Shown here piece after piece: positions 46,995 through 58,781 of a stretch of DNA of 64,000 bases. Origin of the DNA: Amyelois transitella (lineage: Eukaryota; Arthropoda; Insecta; Lepidoptera; Pyralidae); NCBI RefSeq assembly GCF_032362555.1, contig NC_083534.1:1082001-1146000 (forward strand), written 5' to 3'. The notes below the pieces were generated by a model. The model saw nothing but the letters and a program-made list of their open reading frames with translations, was not told the DNA's origin and made no database searches. Each line of letters starts with the position of its first letter. Positions within the stretch are counted from its first letter, which is position 1. Both the position numbers and the translations under genes were made by a program.

Positions 46995-47199
46995 ACTAGT
47001 TGTGCCCGCGACTTCATCCCCGTGAAATACATAGTTTTATTGGGCATCATTTAAGCGTGATAATATATAGCCTAAAGACTTCCTCAATAAATGGTCTATT
47101 CGGCACAAAAAGAATTTTTCCTATTTGAACCAGTAGTTCCTGAGATTAGCGCGTTCAAACAAACAAACAAACTCTTCAGCTTTATAATGTTAGTATAGA
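46995..47199 (-). mobile_element. HEL-1 Helitron, internally deleted
   Basis: Both ends kept (ACTAGTTGTGCCCGCG and TTAGTATAGA); the CCCCGTTTTT segment is missing. Confidence 0.85.
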
Positions 47200-47421
47200 T
47201 ATGTGCGTGTTGGAGCTTGCAAATGCAAGGTTGTCTTCCAGTGAGTAGGAAGTGGAGATGGTAATTATGCTCGTAGTCTGATCTGAAGTGAGTCGAGTCT
47301 GTGTGAGAGCGAAGTCAGATGCGCCGGTAGATGTCGTGCATAGCTGCCACGCTTTAGAGAAGACTCGCCGCCGATTAAATCCAGGCGTGGGCTGCGATAG
47401 ACGCGTCAGTCGCCAAAGTCA

Positions 47422-47635
47422 CCGCGGGGTAGACAGAGCCAACAGTCTTGAAAAGACTAAAAGACCACGTTCAAGTGTATGGATTTATGATGGAATTGAG
47501 ATTTACATAGCAAAAGGTCGCTAGCACATCAAAAAGAATCCCACTTTTTATCCTTTCCTTTAGTCGCCTTTTACGACATTCATGAAAAAGATATGTAGTG
47601 GCCCTAATTCCAAAGTGTCGGGCACCACACGGCAT
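47422..47635 (-). repeat. SINE-A, diverged
   Basis: GGGGTAGACAGAGCCAAC to CACCACACGGCA, with changes typical of an old copy. Confidence 0.75.
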
Positions 47636-48414
47636 TTAAACCAATACAAATAGAAAGGGTATTCGCTGATGACTAATCAAAATACCTGAGACATATCGGA
47701 CTAAACCTCTAAAAGCTACGTAGACGAAAGTCACTCGAATAGGCTAGTTTACCAAAAGTCACAACACAAGATTGAACCCACTAACGCCGGTCATGTGCCA
47801 ATGTGTGTGTAGCCCTTCCACTGTGCACACGGACCCTGCGGGGGGAATGTGTGTGTTATACAGGTATCGTGTGTTCAGCGTGCCAGCGCGGGAGACTACC
47901 CGATTTTCGGGGTAATTTTGCATGATCTGGGAGATGAGTTTGGGCAATCGCAATTTACTACTTACTAACTTTTACCCGCAGCTTCTTTCGCGCGAATCCA
48001 GCGCGACCTACATAAAACCGACGAATTAAGCGACAACATACAAAAGGCGCTAAATTTAGCGCCACTTACAAAAAGCAACGAATTTATCGTCACCTTCGAA
48101 TGAGTACAGGTTTTACGCAAATACAGGAACTTGGAATAATTGTATCGGGAGGAAATCTATCCCTAAGTCCAACTACAGACTTTTAATTTTATAACGCATA
48201 ATTTCAAGCAGATTGATTCAGTAGTTAACGTGTAAAGAGACAACTTACAAGCAAATAAGCATATATTTGCATTTATAATATTTGTTGGGGTCACAAAACA
48301 TCATAAGTTACGATTTCTCAACATGGCATAGTCATCAAAAAAAAATAATAGGTATTAATTTATAAACACACACAGTTCATGCCGTTCGGCGCATTGTGGA
48401 TCTGGGCATTTTAA
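47636..48414. other. No gene seen
   Basis: Mixed-composition sequence with no convincing exon on either strand and no clear repeat family. Confidence 0.4.
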
Positions 48415-48701
48415 TATAGGACCATTTCATCTCTTTCCCACGGATATCATTAATGACAAATAGGAATAGGCGCACATTAATCTAGTGCATGCTTCCGTGT
48501 TGATTTGATAGCGAGGAAAACTCATAGTGTGCGTGCACTGTGCAAGCTGTCTCTCTTCCAGTGCAAATTGTAAAATTAATCAAGGGAAAGGCTTATAAAT
48601 GGGCTAGCAACTTATTCAAATCCCAAGTCACTATTTAAATCTCAATACAGCTAAACATAGCTTTTCAATCTTTTCGAGACTGTTGGCTCTATCTACCCTT
48701 A

Positions 48702-48938
48702 CATACATATAGTCACATCTATATCCCTTGCGGGGTAGACAGAGCCGACAGTCTTGAAAAGACTGATAGGCAACGTTCAGCTATTCGGCTGAATTTAATT
48801 ATAGAATTGAGATTCAAATAGTGACAGGTTGCTAGCCCATCGCTTAAATACGCGTTTAGTCGCCTTTTACGACATCAATGAGAAAGAGATGGAGTGGACC
48901 TATTATTTTTTGTATTGGTGCCGGGAACCACACGGCAC
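48702..48938 (-). repeat. SINE-A
   Basis: Nearly complete; preceded at 48415-48700 by a very eroded plus-strand copy. Confidence 0.82.
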
Positions 48939-49099
48939 AATATCTACTCTATAAGGGATAAATACGAAATAATAAGTATTTATGCACACACAGGTCATGA
49001 ATAGCACCACAGTTGTGGTAAAAGCCATACCCATTCATAATGTAAAACGTTCTTTCATAATATTTACAAGCACAATAAATCGATTACAAGGGTAAATTA

Positions 49100-49323
49100 A
49101 CCCGTGTAACTTTCCCCAAAACCTTGCAACACTGCCGAAGCGAGTCCACAAAACAATTTTTTAACCCCGTCAGTGCGCGTTCAACTGCCCGACAGTTGGT
49201 ATTTTGTTCTCGGTGAAAATTATCGTGTATTCGTGTATAATAAAGTGTACAAGTGTATTCAAAACTGTGTTGTGTGATCATATAACTGTATCCATCAGTG
49301 AAATTGTCGTTTTTAAGATATTT
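49100..49323 (+). promoter_or_regulatory. Likely promoter and non-coding first exon (49172-49323)
   Basis: CCGTCAGTGCG at 49169-49179 contains TCAGT, the insect initiator. The following 152 bases contain no ATG, are GTG-rich like many insect 5' leaders, and end at a strong donor ATATTT|GTAAGTA at 49324. It is one of the few stretches in the right third without repeats. No coding exon with it was found up to 64,000, so the first intron would be long, or the call is wrong. Confidence 0.4.
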
Positions 49324-49667
49324 GTAAGTATATTTTAAAATAAATAGTTATATTATTTAAGGGTCCGAATATCGTAAGCTTTCGCTTTGTAGTATACGGC
49401 GCGAGTAATTTCGTGAATTTTACGAGAGCTTTTTAAGGATACCAGCTTTTATTGCGAAGCTTTCGAAATTTGTTCTCGAGTTCCTTTATTTAATAAGCAC
49501 TTATCTTTTTAAAATCTAATAAGATTGTATTTTACTTTTTTTAAACTGCGTAAGATGCAAAACTAACACTAGGCAGGTATAAATAAAAATAACAAATAAT
49601 AATTGAAAATTAAATCTATAAATTCTACAGTTCCTGCATAGTATTAAACTATCAACCCGTAATCCCT

Positions 49668-49817
49668 AATAAGAAGTAGCCTATATGTTATTCTGGGTCT
49701 TCAGCTACCCACATACCAAATTTCATCGTGATCGGTTCAGTAGTTTTTGCGTGAAAGAGTAACAAACATCCATACTGACATACTCACAAACTTTCGCATT
49801 TATAATATTAGTAGGAT
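49668..49817 (-). mobile_element. HEL-2 Helitron, 5' part
   Basis: AAGTAGCCTATATGTTATTC to ATATTAGTAGGAT; the CTAG end is lost. Confidence 0.85.
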
Positions 49818-50237
49818 ATAAGTACTTATATAGATAAACATCCAAGACCAATCAGTAAAGAACTCATTCTTCATCATGCCCTGGCCGGGACTGAAACCCG
49901 AAACTTCCAGTGAATATAATAGAATAGATTTATTTTCAAAATTGGATACAAGGTAATCACTTATTGACGCCACATCACTTTTTATTTATAACTACTGCCG
50001 CTTCCAAAACGCATGTGTAGAAGAAGCGGTGGAACGAACTACACTGCAGCATTTTCATCCGACGTCAATTTACAAATATAGATCTCTTAAATCTAAATCG
50101 TGGACGAATGCACATTGTATACATTAAAAAAAAACATGAATAATTATTTCAATACGAAAATTTCGTCAAATAAATAAAAATAAAGAAAAAATTAAATAGG
50201 TGTCACAGCCAAGCGTAACACCGCTGCGCCACAGAGT
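49818..50237 (-). mobile_element. SINE-T interrupted by LINE-G
   Basis: SINE-T body at 49818-49912 and head at 50201-50237 (CAAGCGTAACACCGCTGCGCC), with a LINE-G 3' end at 49913-50170 between them. Confidence 0.8.
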
Positions 50238-50289
50238 CAGAAAAAACAAAGAGGTATCAGCTTTCAATAATATTAAAGCTTAGAATATT

Positions 50290-50553
50290 TAGAAGTGTGA
50301 TTCCCGGCACCAGTACAAAAAAGAATAGGACCACTCCATCTCTTTCCCATGAATGTCGTAAAAGGCGACTAAGGGATAGGCTTACAAACTTGGGATTCTT
50401 TTTTAGGCGATGGGCTAGCGACCTGTCACTATTTGAATCTCAATTCTATCATCAAGCCAAATAGCTGAACGTGGCCTATCAGTCTTTTCAAGACTGTTGG
50501 CTTTGTCTACCCCACGAGCGATATGGACGTGACCATATGTATGTAATTATGTA
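50290..50553 (+). repeat. SINE-A between long direct repeats
   Basis: Complete except for the first bases of the head. The roughly 100 bases before it (50195-50290) recur after it (50563-50660) at high but imperfect identity, including the SINE-T head. Confidence 0.85.
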
Positions 50554-50774
50554 TAAAATAAAATAGGTGTCACAGCCAAGCGTAATACCGCTGCGCCACA
50601 GAGTCAGAAAAAACAAAAAGTTAGCAGCTTTGAATAATATTGAAGCTTAGAATATTTAGAAACCCTAAAACACGGATATAATAGGATTATATTTAAACGT
50701 AGGTAGGTATACTTACATAATCTTATTACGTGGCCATATTTCTAATCTTTAAGCCAGATTTGCATAAACACATA

Positions 50775-50870
50775 CATACATTATCACGTCCCGTCTGTAT
50801 CCCTTGCGGGGTAGACTGAGCCAATAGTCTCGCAAAGAGTAAAAGGACACGTTCAGCTTTATGGCTTCAT
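50775..50870 (-). repeat. SINE-A, 3' end
   Basis: CATACATTATCACGTC to GACACGTTCAGC; joined to a HEL-1 copy. Confidence 0.75.
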
Positions 50871-50882
50871 GATGGAATAAAT

Positions 50883-51126
50883 TCTGAAGAGTTTGTTTGT
50901 TTGAACGCGTTAATCTCAGGAACTACTGGTTCGAATTGAAAAATTCTTTTTGCGTTGAATAGACCATTTATCGAGAAAGACTTTAGGCTATATAACATCA
51001 CGCTGCAACTATAAGGAGCAAAGAAATAATGGAATATGTAAAAAAAGGGTAAAATTATTCATCGTTGAGGGCTTCAATGATGCCCAAAATAACTATTTCA
51101 CGCGGCGAAGTCGCGGGCACAGCTAG
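50883..51126 (+). mobile_element. HEL-1 Helitron, 5' end lost
   Basis: Starts at TCTGAAGAGTTTG and ends GCGGGCACAGCTAG|T. Confidence 0.85.
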
Positions 51127-52980
51127 TCCCTAATAAATGCCTAGTTGCCACACTCCTAAAGCTTACTACAAGCGCTCATAAAAGCTTAGTACGATCAGAA
51201 ATCCTCACGGAATCCAGTAATTTCAATAAAACATGGCGGAAACAAGATGGCGTCGTGGTTAAGGTGCAGGATTAAGAAATAAATTTGCAATAAAAATTAT
51301 GTTATGATATAAAGTTGAGGTGATATGACCAAGACCAATTTGTAATTTTTGTCCATTTTTGGAATATTATTGCTACTTTGAATGACCAGATTTCTTTTCT
51401 CCGTTGATGTCGTAAGAGCCGACTAAGGGTATATGTATTAACTATAACGACTAAGGGTACCCGCAGACAGGTTATGTGCTAACAATCTCCCACTATCTTT
51501 GAATCTCAATTCCATCAATGTCGTTAATGACTACTATAGAAGTATGCAATTTCACCTGGCAGAAACGCGTTGGTCTATCAATTACATCATAAGCCCTCCA
51601 ACTAAAACTGACCTTATTTTCTTGTGACTAGTAAGGGGTAAAAAATGTATATACACTTATTATCCTAGCTAGCCAAATGTCAACCCAAGAATACATTAAA
51701 TCAGAGCTTGCCATGAAGATTGTTTAACGTAAATGAAGCGAAAGAAGTATGCGGGGATCGTGGCAAGTGGAACGATGTTTACTCTGTCTATTCTTCCGGG
51801 ACTTTATTTATTTTTCTCGCACACAGAGACGCGAGAAATCCTAACAAATATACACGCACTTCATCTCAATTTTCCTTGTAATTAAAGGAGTGGAAAATTG
51901 CGCGCGAACCCAATTATTATTTTGAACTCTATTACGTGTGCAATGGAAGAGAAATTCCAATGGCACAAGTGTTTACAATACCCTGAATTAGGGAGCACCA
52001 ATCAGATTGTGTAAACAAAGACTGCACGAGGAGATAGAGGCTAATTGTACAACGGTAGTGTTGGGACATAGTCGATAAAAATTTGAGTCGATATTATTTA
52101 TTTACTAATTTATGTACACAGAAAACATCGAGACTGATAAACACAAGAAACAAAATTACAAAGGCACCGCTTATTTCAAAAGAAATCGCTTCCAGCAGGC
52201 CCGAGATAGGAGACATGATGGAAAGGGTGACGGGCGTGTACTCCACTCACACAACTATTTTATGTTATGTGTCGTTTTAGTAAAACGTCGCAAGTAAAAG
52301 AAATGAAAGATGATTTAAAAAATTCATAGAATGAAAACAATCTTTAATTGTACTAGTTTTTCAAGTTGAGAAAGGACTTGGGTTTAGTTATACAGATGAT
52401 AAATTGATTTGTTGATTGGAAGGCTTATAATGAACTCGGGATTCTTCTTTTAGTCGAAGCCTAGTAGATTTTTGTATCTAAAATATGAATCTCAATTCAA
52501 TTATAAAAGCAATCTTTTAATAATTTTCGAAAATATAATACATATATGCAATATGTATACATACTGTTACTCTTGTTTGTTTGTTTGTTAATATAATATA
52601 ATACTTTTTGTACATAACAAATTTTTTAGTAGTACATAAAAATACATTAAAAATAACGATGTACAAGGGCGGACTTATCCCTTAGAGGGATTTCTTTCAG
52701 TCAATCAGGTAACTCGAGAAACATCAAGTAAAGGGATAGTAGCTACTTAATAGAATATGAAATATTTTATCGATACTTCACATCGATGTCCCATCACTAT
52801 ACCAGTGGCGAAACACTGTGGCACGAAGATAACCTGTTCAAATAGTGATGCATGCAATTTGAATACATTATCGATATGCATTGTATATGTTAATTAGGTA
52901 GACGACGCTTGGTGTCACGTCTCTGAAGATCTGTAGACTTTTATAACATTATAGGTATTTTATGCACATCAGGAGGGGGA
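51127..52980. other. No gene seen
   Basis: Contains a short eroded RTE 3' end at 51715-51800 (GTAAATGAAGCGAAAGAAG, GGATCGTGGCAAGTGG) and a LINE-tail-like piece near 52660-52720. A 65-codon frame at 52083-52280 has no family resemblance and is probably chance. Confidence 0.4.
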
Positions 52981-53239
52981 GTGCCGTGTGGTTCCCGGCA
53001 TCAATAAAAAAAGAATAGGACCACTCCATCTCGTTCCCATGGATGTCGTAAAAGGCGACTAAGGGATAGGCTTATAAACTTGGGATTCTCCTTTTAGGCG
53101 ATGGGCTAGCAACCCGTCACTATTAGAATCTCAATTCTATCATTAAGCGAAACAGCTGAACGTGGCCTATCAGTCTTTTCAAGGCTGTTGGTTCTGTCTA
53201 CCCCGTAAGGGATAAAGACGTGATCATATGTATGTATGC
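52981..53239 (+). repeat. SINE-A
   Basis: Complete; head GTGCCGTGTGGTTCCC at 52981, tail TATGTATG. Confidence 0.9.
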
Positions 53240-53275
53240 AGAAGGGGGTGTAGTTCATTTTCATTTATTTAAAGT

Positions 53276-53648
53276 AAGTGTCGGTGGTCGAGTCGGTAAG
53301 ATGTCCGGTTAGAATGCGTGTGGCGCAAAAAGACACAGGTTCGAATCACACCTCGGTCATTACCAAAGACTATTTTCAAAGTTATGTAAAACATTAGTTT
53401 GAATACTAATTTCTGCTGTTACGGTGAGGGAAAACATCGTGATGAAACCTGCACATTCAGGCAACTGGATGTTGTAACCATGATCGATCCAATACGGGTT
53501 AGGTTCCCCTGCAAAGGTTGCGGAGGTCAGACGGGAGTCGCTTCGTGTGAAAACCTGACTCACCCAATCCAGGGTCCATGGTCAAAGGCATACCCTGGGC
53601 TCCTCTCATTCTTGGATGCAACCAGGACTAAAGCCAGGAGGAAGAAGA
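53276..53648 (+). mobile_element. SINE-U (family description)
   Basis: A second tRNA-derived SINE, longest copy in the window. Head with A box TGGTCGAGTCGG at about 53285 and B box GGTTCGAATCAC at about 53339. A long body has TTAGGTTCCCCTGCAAAGGT and GGTCCATGGTCAAAGG, and it ends ACTAAAGCCAGGAGGAAGAAG. Body pieces recur at 17740, 21335, 35450 and 54020. Confidence 0.8.
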
Positions 53649-54129
53649 AGAATTGTATGTATTTCAGAGGTTTCGAGTATGTAAAGTTTTCTATTGGTGC
53701 CGGGAACTACACGACACTTAAAATATTACAAAAATTAAAAATAAAATCATAAAAGAGCAAAAAATAACAACCAGTAGTAAAAATAACCACTATGCCAGTC
53801 ATATAATTCAATCCATTTGATAAATAATAAATTATAATATTAAGGTCGTGTGCAATAAATTAAAAATAAATCGACTATTTATATAATGTGGTTTTTAAAT
53901 TACCGGCGATTTAGAATAGGATACCTACCATTAGAATAGCTACCATTACCATCTCTGTCTAATGGATTTCGTAAAAAGTGACTTAGGGAATAAGCAAATA
54001 CATACATACTACTTTTACTATGATCTAATACGGGTTAGGTTCCCTTGCAAATTAATCAGACGGCAGTCACTTTGTCGAATTGTACGGCTGGTACCAAGCA
54101 TTTTATTTGCCGTACTTACAAACACATAC

Positions 54130-54210
54130 GTTTAATCACGTCTTTAACCCATACGGGGTAGATAGAGCCAACAGCCTTTTGAAGGCCATCACCACGTTTG
54201 AAATTGTGAC
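54130..54210 (-). repeat. SINE-A, 3' end, old
   Basis: AATCACGTCTTTAACCC to CACCACGTTTGAA. Confidence 0.6.
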
Positions 54211-54477
54211 ATTAATGTTCCTATTAGACTTCCGTTCTTTGATGTAAGTTAAAATTTATGAGTAACTAATTTAAATACATATTTTACCGTTACTTACATA
54301 CAGTTAACGATTCTCTTATCTTAAACACTGCTTTATCAGGTAAGTTACCGTTTTGGGTAAGTTCACAATGTTGAGATAAAAATATGACGTAAGTTTGTGC
54401 GTTTGTACCGTGAGTTAAGTTAGTTAGTTAGTCAAATTGAGTCCGTGGCGACATGTCTACACCACACCACAATACAT

Positions 54478-54652
54478 GCATAAAATTACGCCTCTTTCCC
54501 GGAGGGGTAGGCCGAGACTACATCTTTCCACTTGCCACGATCTCTGCTTTCTTCCTTCGATTCATCCACACTCATTACTCTCTTCATGCAAGCTCGGCGG
54601 TTTCGGGTACTCTTGACCTGACCCTTTGCCAGGACGTCCTTAATTCCACACG
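54478..54652 (-). mobile_element. RTE 3' end
   Basis: TAAAATTACGCCTCTTTCCC to GACGTCCTTAATTC; followed by repeat K sequence. Confidence 0.85.
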
Positions 54653-54671
54653 TCACAACAATAAAAAATAA

Positions 54672-54850
54672 AATCACGCGACGCTATCAGTCAAAAACAG
54701 CGAAAATCCCTAAATCGCGCAAGCAAAGATTTCACTGATCGGAGGTCCAGTAATTAGCTGCCAGATGATAGCGAGCTACTTGGTGAGCGTTGAAGTAGAC
54801 CAAAGGCGAAGACTCACTTGTATAGGGCGGTGAAGTGTCACATCGTGACG
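54672..54850. repeat. Repeat K fragment
   Basis: AAATCGCGCAAGCAAAGATTTCAC matches the complement of the 14.87 kb block. Confidence 0.5.
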
Positions 54851-55122
54851 CTCTGAGCCATTCTCTTTTTCTTCATTTCATTCATTCATTTTTATTATCA
54901 TTGATTTTTTTTTCTTTTTTCAGTGTTAGTTTTCAATTAAGTTATAACACCGGCGGGTTCTTTATTTTTTTAATTATTATTTATTTATATATTTATGTAG
55001 GTACATCAAAGAAAATAAGAATAAAACTGAAAATAAAGAAAAATTCAGTACAAGGGCACTACATAATTTTTTACATTATTTGTTTATAATTTCAGTCTTT
55101 TACAAAATATTCCTACATTACA

Positions 55123-55235
55123 TTACATAAAATCACGCCTTTTCCCCCGAGGGGTAGGCAGAGAGTCCATCTTTCCACTAGCCACGATCTCTGCATACTA
55201 CCTACGCTTCATCCACATTCATAACACTCTTCAAA
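55123..55235 (-). mobile_element. RTE 3' end
   Basis: ATAAAATCACGCC, CCCCGAGGGGTAGGC, then ATCCACATTCATAAC. Confidence 0.8.
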
Positions 55236-55476
55236 ATATTTTTATTTGACTAAAAAGAAACAGCGTTCTACGTTCAAATAACATAAAATTTGTCTACTAC
55301 GGAAATTATTCTATCTGGTTTTCCCGTCTAGACGCCACAGCTGTTGCTCGAGTAGAAATATTTTAGTGCGAAAAAATCAGATGTAGGTACCTAAAGAGGT
55401 TGGCATTGGGTAAGTATGCCTAAAAATATGTTGTGCTCAAATGTTTTATTTTGTTAAAAAGGACTTTAGATAAGGA

Positions 55477-55690
55477 CCTCTACATATCTTTCCCATGGAT
55501 GTCGTAAAAGGCGATTTAGAGATAGGCTTATGAATTTGAGATTCTTCTTATAGGCGATGTGCTAGCAACCCGTCACTATTTGAATCTCGATTCCATCATT
55601 GAGCCATACAGCTGAACGTGGCCTATCATCAAGATTGTCGGCTTTGTCTACCCCGCAAGAGATACAGACGTGATTTTATGTATTTGTGTA
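55477..55690 (+). repeat. SINE-A, headless
   Basis: ATCTTTCCCATGGATGTCG to GATTTTATGTATTTGTG. Confidence 0.82.
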
Positions 55691-56390
55691 CATTACAAAA
55701 AAAAAATTAAATTAATTTTTTTTAAATTCAATTGAAAATCAAATTTTTTTATTTATTATTATAGAATACTTCATATCGCTTGATAATTGTCAAATCTTTT
55801 GATTTCACAACCTTGGTTGACGTCAAATAAATTACTTAAAACTAAGTTTACAGCCGTTTCCAAGGCGTCATTTTCTTCAACAACGTCAACTTCACAAATA
55901 TCCAAACTTAAAATAGAATGTGAACGAGAGAATACATTGTTTATTTTTTTTTATAATTAATATTAAAAAAAAATTATTATGGTATTTATAATTTAAAAAT
56001 TTATAACTTCGGGTCTCTTTCGTTTAAAACGATGGCTACCTGTCAATGACTCTAATCCTCAATTTCAACTAAACATGGCCTACAAGTCTTACGGTAATTG
56101 GCTCTGTCTACCCCGTGTGGGTGAAAGATGTGGATTGTATGTGTGCATAAGATATTAGAAAGTAAGTTGAGCATAAATTTGAATTTCAAATTCCCTTATC
56201 ATTCCATCGATAAGTGACCAAATATTTGCATTCCCACGCATGTAAATTATCGTGTAACTAGCTTAGAATAGAATAGCTTTTTTATTTTTCAAAACTGGAT
56301 ACAAGGTATCTCTTATTGACATCACTTTTTATGTGTGTATAGATTAACGTAAATAAATAATTAATCAACATAATATCGTGTTAAGTAGAT
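55691..56390. other. No gene seen
   Basis: AT-rich. Holds an eroded SINE-A 3' piece near 56040-56145 and the tail of LINE-G at about 56266-56330 (AGAATAGAATAGC, TTTTTCAAAACTGGATACAAGG). Confidence 0.45.
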
Positions 56391-56596
56391 ATCCTACTAC
56401 TATTATAAAGGCGAAAATTTGTATGGATGTATGGATGTTTGTTACTCTTTCACGCAAAAACTACTGAACCGATTACCATGAAATTTGGTATGTAGGTAGC
56501 TGAAGACCCAGAATAACACATAGGCTACTTTTTATCCCAGAGTTCCCGCGGGATTGATAGGGTTTCCATGCGGACGAAGTCGCGGGCGGCCTCTAG
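56391..56596 (+). mobile_element. HEL-2 Helitron, full length
   Basis: ATCCTACTACTATTATAAAGG to GGCGGCCTCTAG|T, with the hairpin GCGGACGAAGTCGCGG before the end. Confidence 0.9.
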
Positions 56597-57055
56597 TTTA
56601 TTAATAATTCTATGTCCGTATGAGTTAAAATCATTCAACAATTTTGTTTAACGGTAATGTTGAGCTTATGACATCTATATGTTTAATGTTTATACAAAAA
56701 ATGTATAACTTGGAATGAAGCTAATGTGGATGTCACGTCGCGCTTATTGGCTCTTCTCACGGATAGGGATGTACGGCGAATTGGAATGTCGATATCGATA
56801 TAGCACTTGGTTACCTTCACTTAAACGGGATACATATTTTTAATTATGTTTGTTAGAAATATCATTAAAGTTTAATGTAAGCAATGCAATGTCTTGGTTC
56901 ATTGAAATTGATCACAATATCTTCAACCTTCTATTGTTAAAGGTAAGACTATAAATGAACACGGAAAAAAACACTTGTTTTGAAACAAGTTAAATTGTAA
57001 TTCAAGAAAATTTTAGTAAATAATTTATGATATTTTGATAAAGAAGTATTTAACA

Positions 57056-57253
57056 CTAGAGGCCGCCCGCGACTTCGTCCGCATGGAAACCCTATCAATC
57101 CCGCGGGAACTCTGGGATAAAAAGTAGCCTATGTGTTATTCTGGGTCTTCAGCTACCTACATACCAAATTTCATGGTAATCGGTTCAGTAGTTTTTGCGT
57201 GAAAGAGTAACAAACATCCATACAAACTTTCGCCTTTATAATAGTAGTAGGAT
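57056..57253 (-). mobile_element. HEL-2 Helitron, full length
   Basis: CTAGAGGCCGCCCGCGAC to ATAATAGTAGTAGGAT. Nearly the mirror image of the 56391 copy, sharing its ACTATTATAAAGGCG variant, so the two are close relatives. Confidence 0.9.
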
Positions 57254-57468
57254 TTAAAAACTATCGATAACGTAGCCCGTCCCATCACTAGCTCTACAAA
57301 TATTGACCTATCGATCGCCGAACTAACCGTCAACACTAGACGGTTAATTTCGGTGAAGCATTTACTTGCTATCTTTATCATACACTAGTTTTTGATCGTG
57401 AATACGTTTGTAACAAATAAAAAATATTTCTTTATGTGCTTAAAAAGTTAATACAATAAAAAGAGTGA

Positions 57469-57637
57469 AGGCATCATTGAAGCCCTCAAGGATTAATAGA
57501 TTTCCCCGTTTTTTCACATTTTCCATTATTTCTTTTCTACTTATAGTTGCAGCGTGATGTTATATAGCCGAAAGCCTTCCTCGATAAATGTTCTATTCAG
57601 CACAAAAATAATTTTTCAATTTGAACCTGTAGTTCCT
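57469..57637 (-). mobile_element. HEL-1 Helitron, internal part
   Basis: GGCATCATTGAAGCCCTC to GTAGTTCCTGAATTTTG; both termini missing. Unclassified repeat sequence follows to 57830 (CCCACGGGAACTATAG). Confidence 0.8.
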
Positions 57638-57831
57638 GAATTTTGCGCCACCTAAAAAAACATACAGATATTCGCAAATCCCACGGGAACTATAGTTTTT
57701 ACCGGGACGAAAGGTACCCTATGTCCTGCTCCAGACTCTCAATTATATATAACGTGATATTTCAAGAAGATAAATTCAGTAATAACCCGTAAAGAGGTAA
57801 CAAATAAATTCACTTTCGCATTTAAATATAA

Positions 57832-58043
57832 CTAGAGGCCGCCCGCGACTTCGTCCGCATGGAATCAATCCCGCGGGAACCGCGGGATAAAAAGTAGCCT
57901 ATATGTTATTCTGGGTCTTCAGCTACCTACATACCAAATTTCATCGTAATCGGTCCAGTAGTTTTTGCGTGAAAGAGTAACAAACATCCATACTGACATC
58001 CTGACATACTCACAAACTTGCGCATTTATAATATTAGTAGGAT
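57832..58043 (-). mobile_element. HEL-2 Helitron, full length
   Basis: CTAGAGGCCGCCCGCGAC to TAATATTAGTAGGAT; lacks part of the CCCTATCAATCC block. Confidence 0.9.
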
Positions 58044-58064
58044 TCGGGACAATCTTCATGATCT

Positions 58065-58318
58065 GCGTGTGTGGTTCCCGGCACCAACAGAAAAAAGAAT
58101 AGGACCACTCCATCTCTCTCCCATGGATGTCGTAAAAGGCGACTAAGGGGTAGGCTTATAAAATTGGGATTCTTCTTTTAGGCGATGGGCTAGCAACCTG
58201 TCACTATTTGAACCTAAATTCTATCATTAACCCAAATAGCTGAACGTGGCCTATCAGTCTTTTCAAGACTGTTGGCTCTGTCTACCCCGCAAGGGATATA
58301 GACGTGATTATATGTGAT
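58065..58318 (+). repeat. SINE-A
   Basis: Complete but with almost no tail. CATGATCTG occurs on both sides (about 58058 and 58327). Confidence 0.9.
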
Positions 58319-58513
58319 GTGATGTTCATGATCTGATAGTCATGAAATAACTTGCAAATAGTACATAATGGCAGGATGTGTTATTTTGTATGGATTGTTT
58401 GGAAGCAGGTCAGGTCATTTAGTTGATAATTCATGTGTTTATGTGTGGCCATGGCGTTCATTTCGGCCAAGTGTGAGTCGGGCACGCGCACGAAGGGTTA
58501 CGTATATTAACAG

Positions 58514-58781
58514 CTAGCTGTGCGCGCGACTCCGTCCGCGTGGAATAGTTATTTTGGGCATCATTGAAGCCCTCAAGGATGAATAATATTCCCCGTTTTT
58601 TTTCACATTTTCCATTATTTCTTTGCTCCTTATAGTTGCAGCGTGATGTAATATAGCCTAAAGCCTTCCTCGATAAATGGTTTATTCATCGCAAAATGAT
58701 TTTTTTTTAAAAGATCTAGTTGTTCCAGATATTAGCGCGTTCAAACAAACAAACTCTTCAGCTTTATAATATTAGTATAGA
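58514..58781 (-). mobile_element. HEL-1 Helitron, full length
   Basis: CTAGCTGTGCGCGCGACTCC to TTAGTATAGA. Confidence 0.9.

Noticed and set aside
52083..52297. Overlapping plus-strand frames of 61-65 codons
   Set aside because: No family resemblance, no splice partners, and two frames overlap equally well, as expected by chance.
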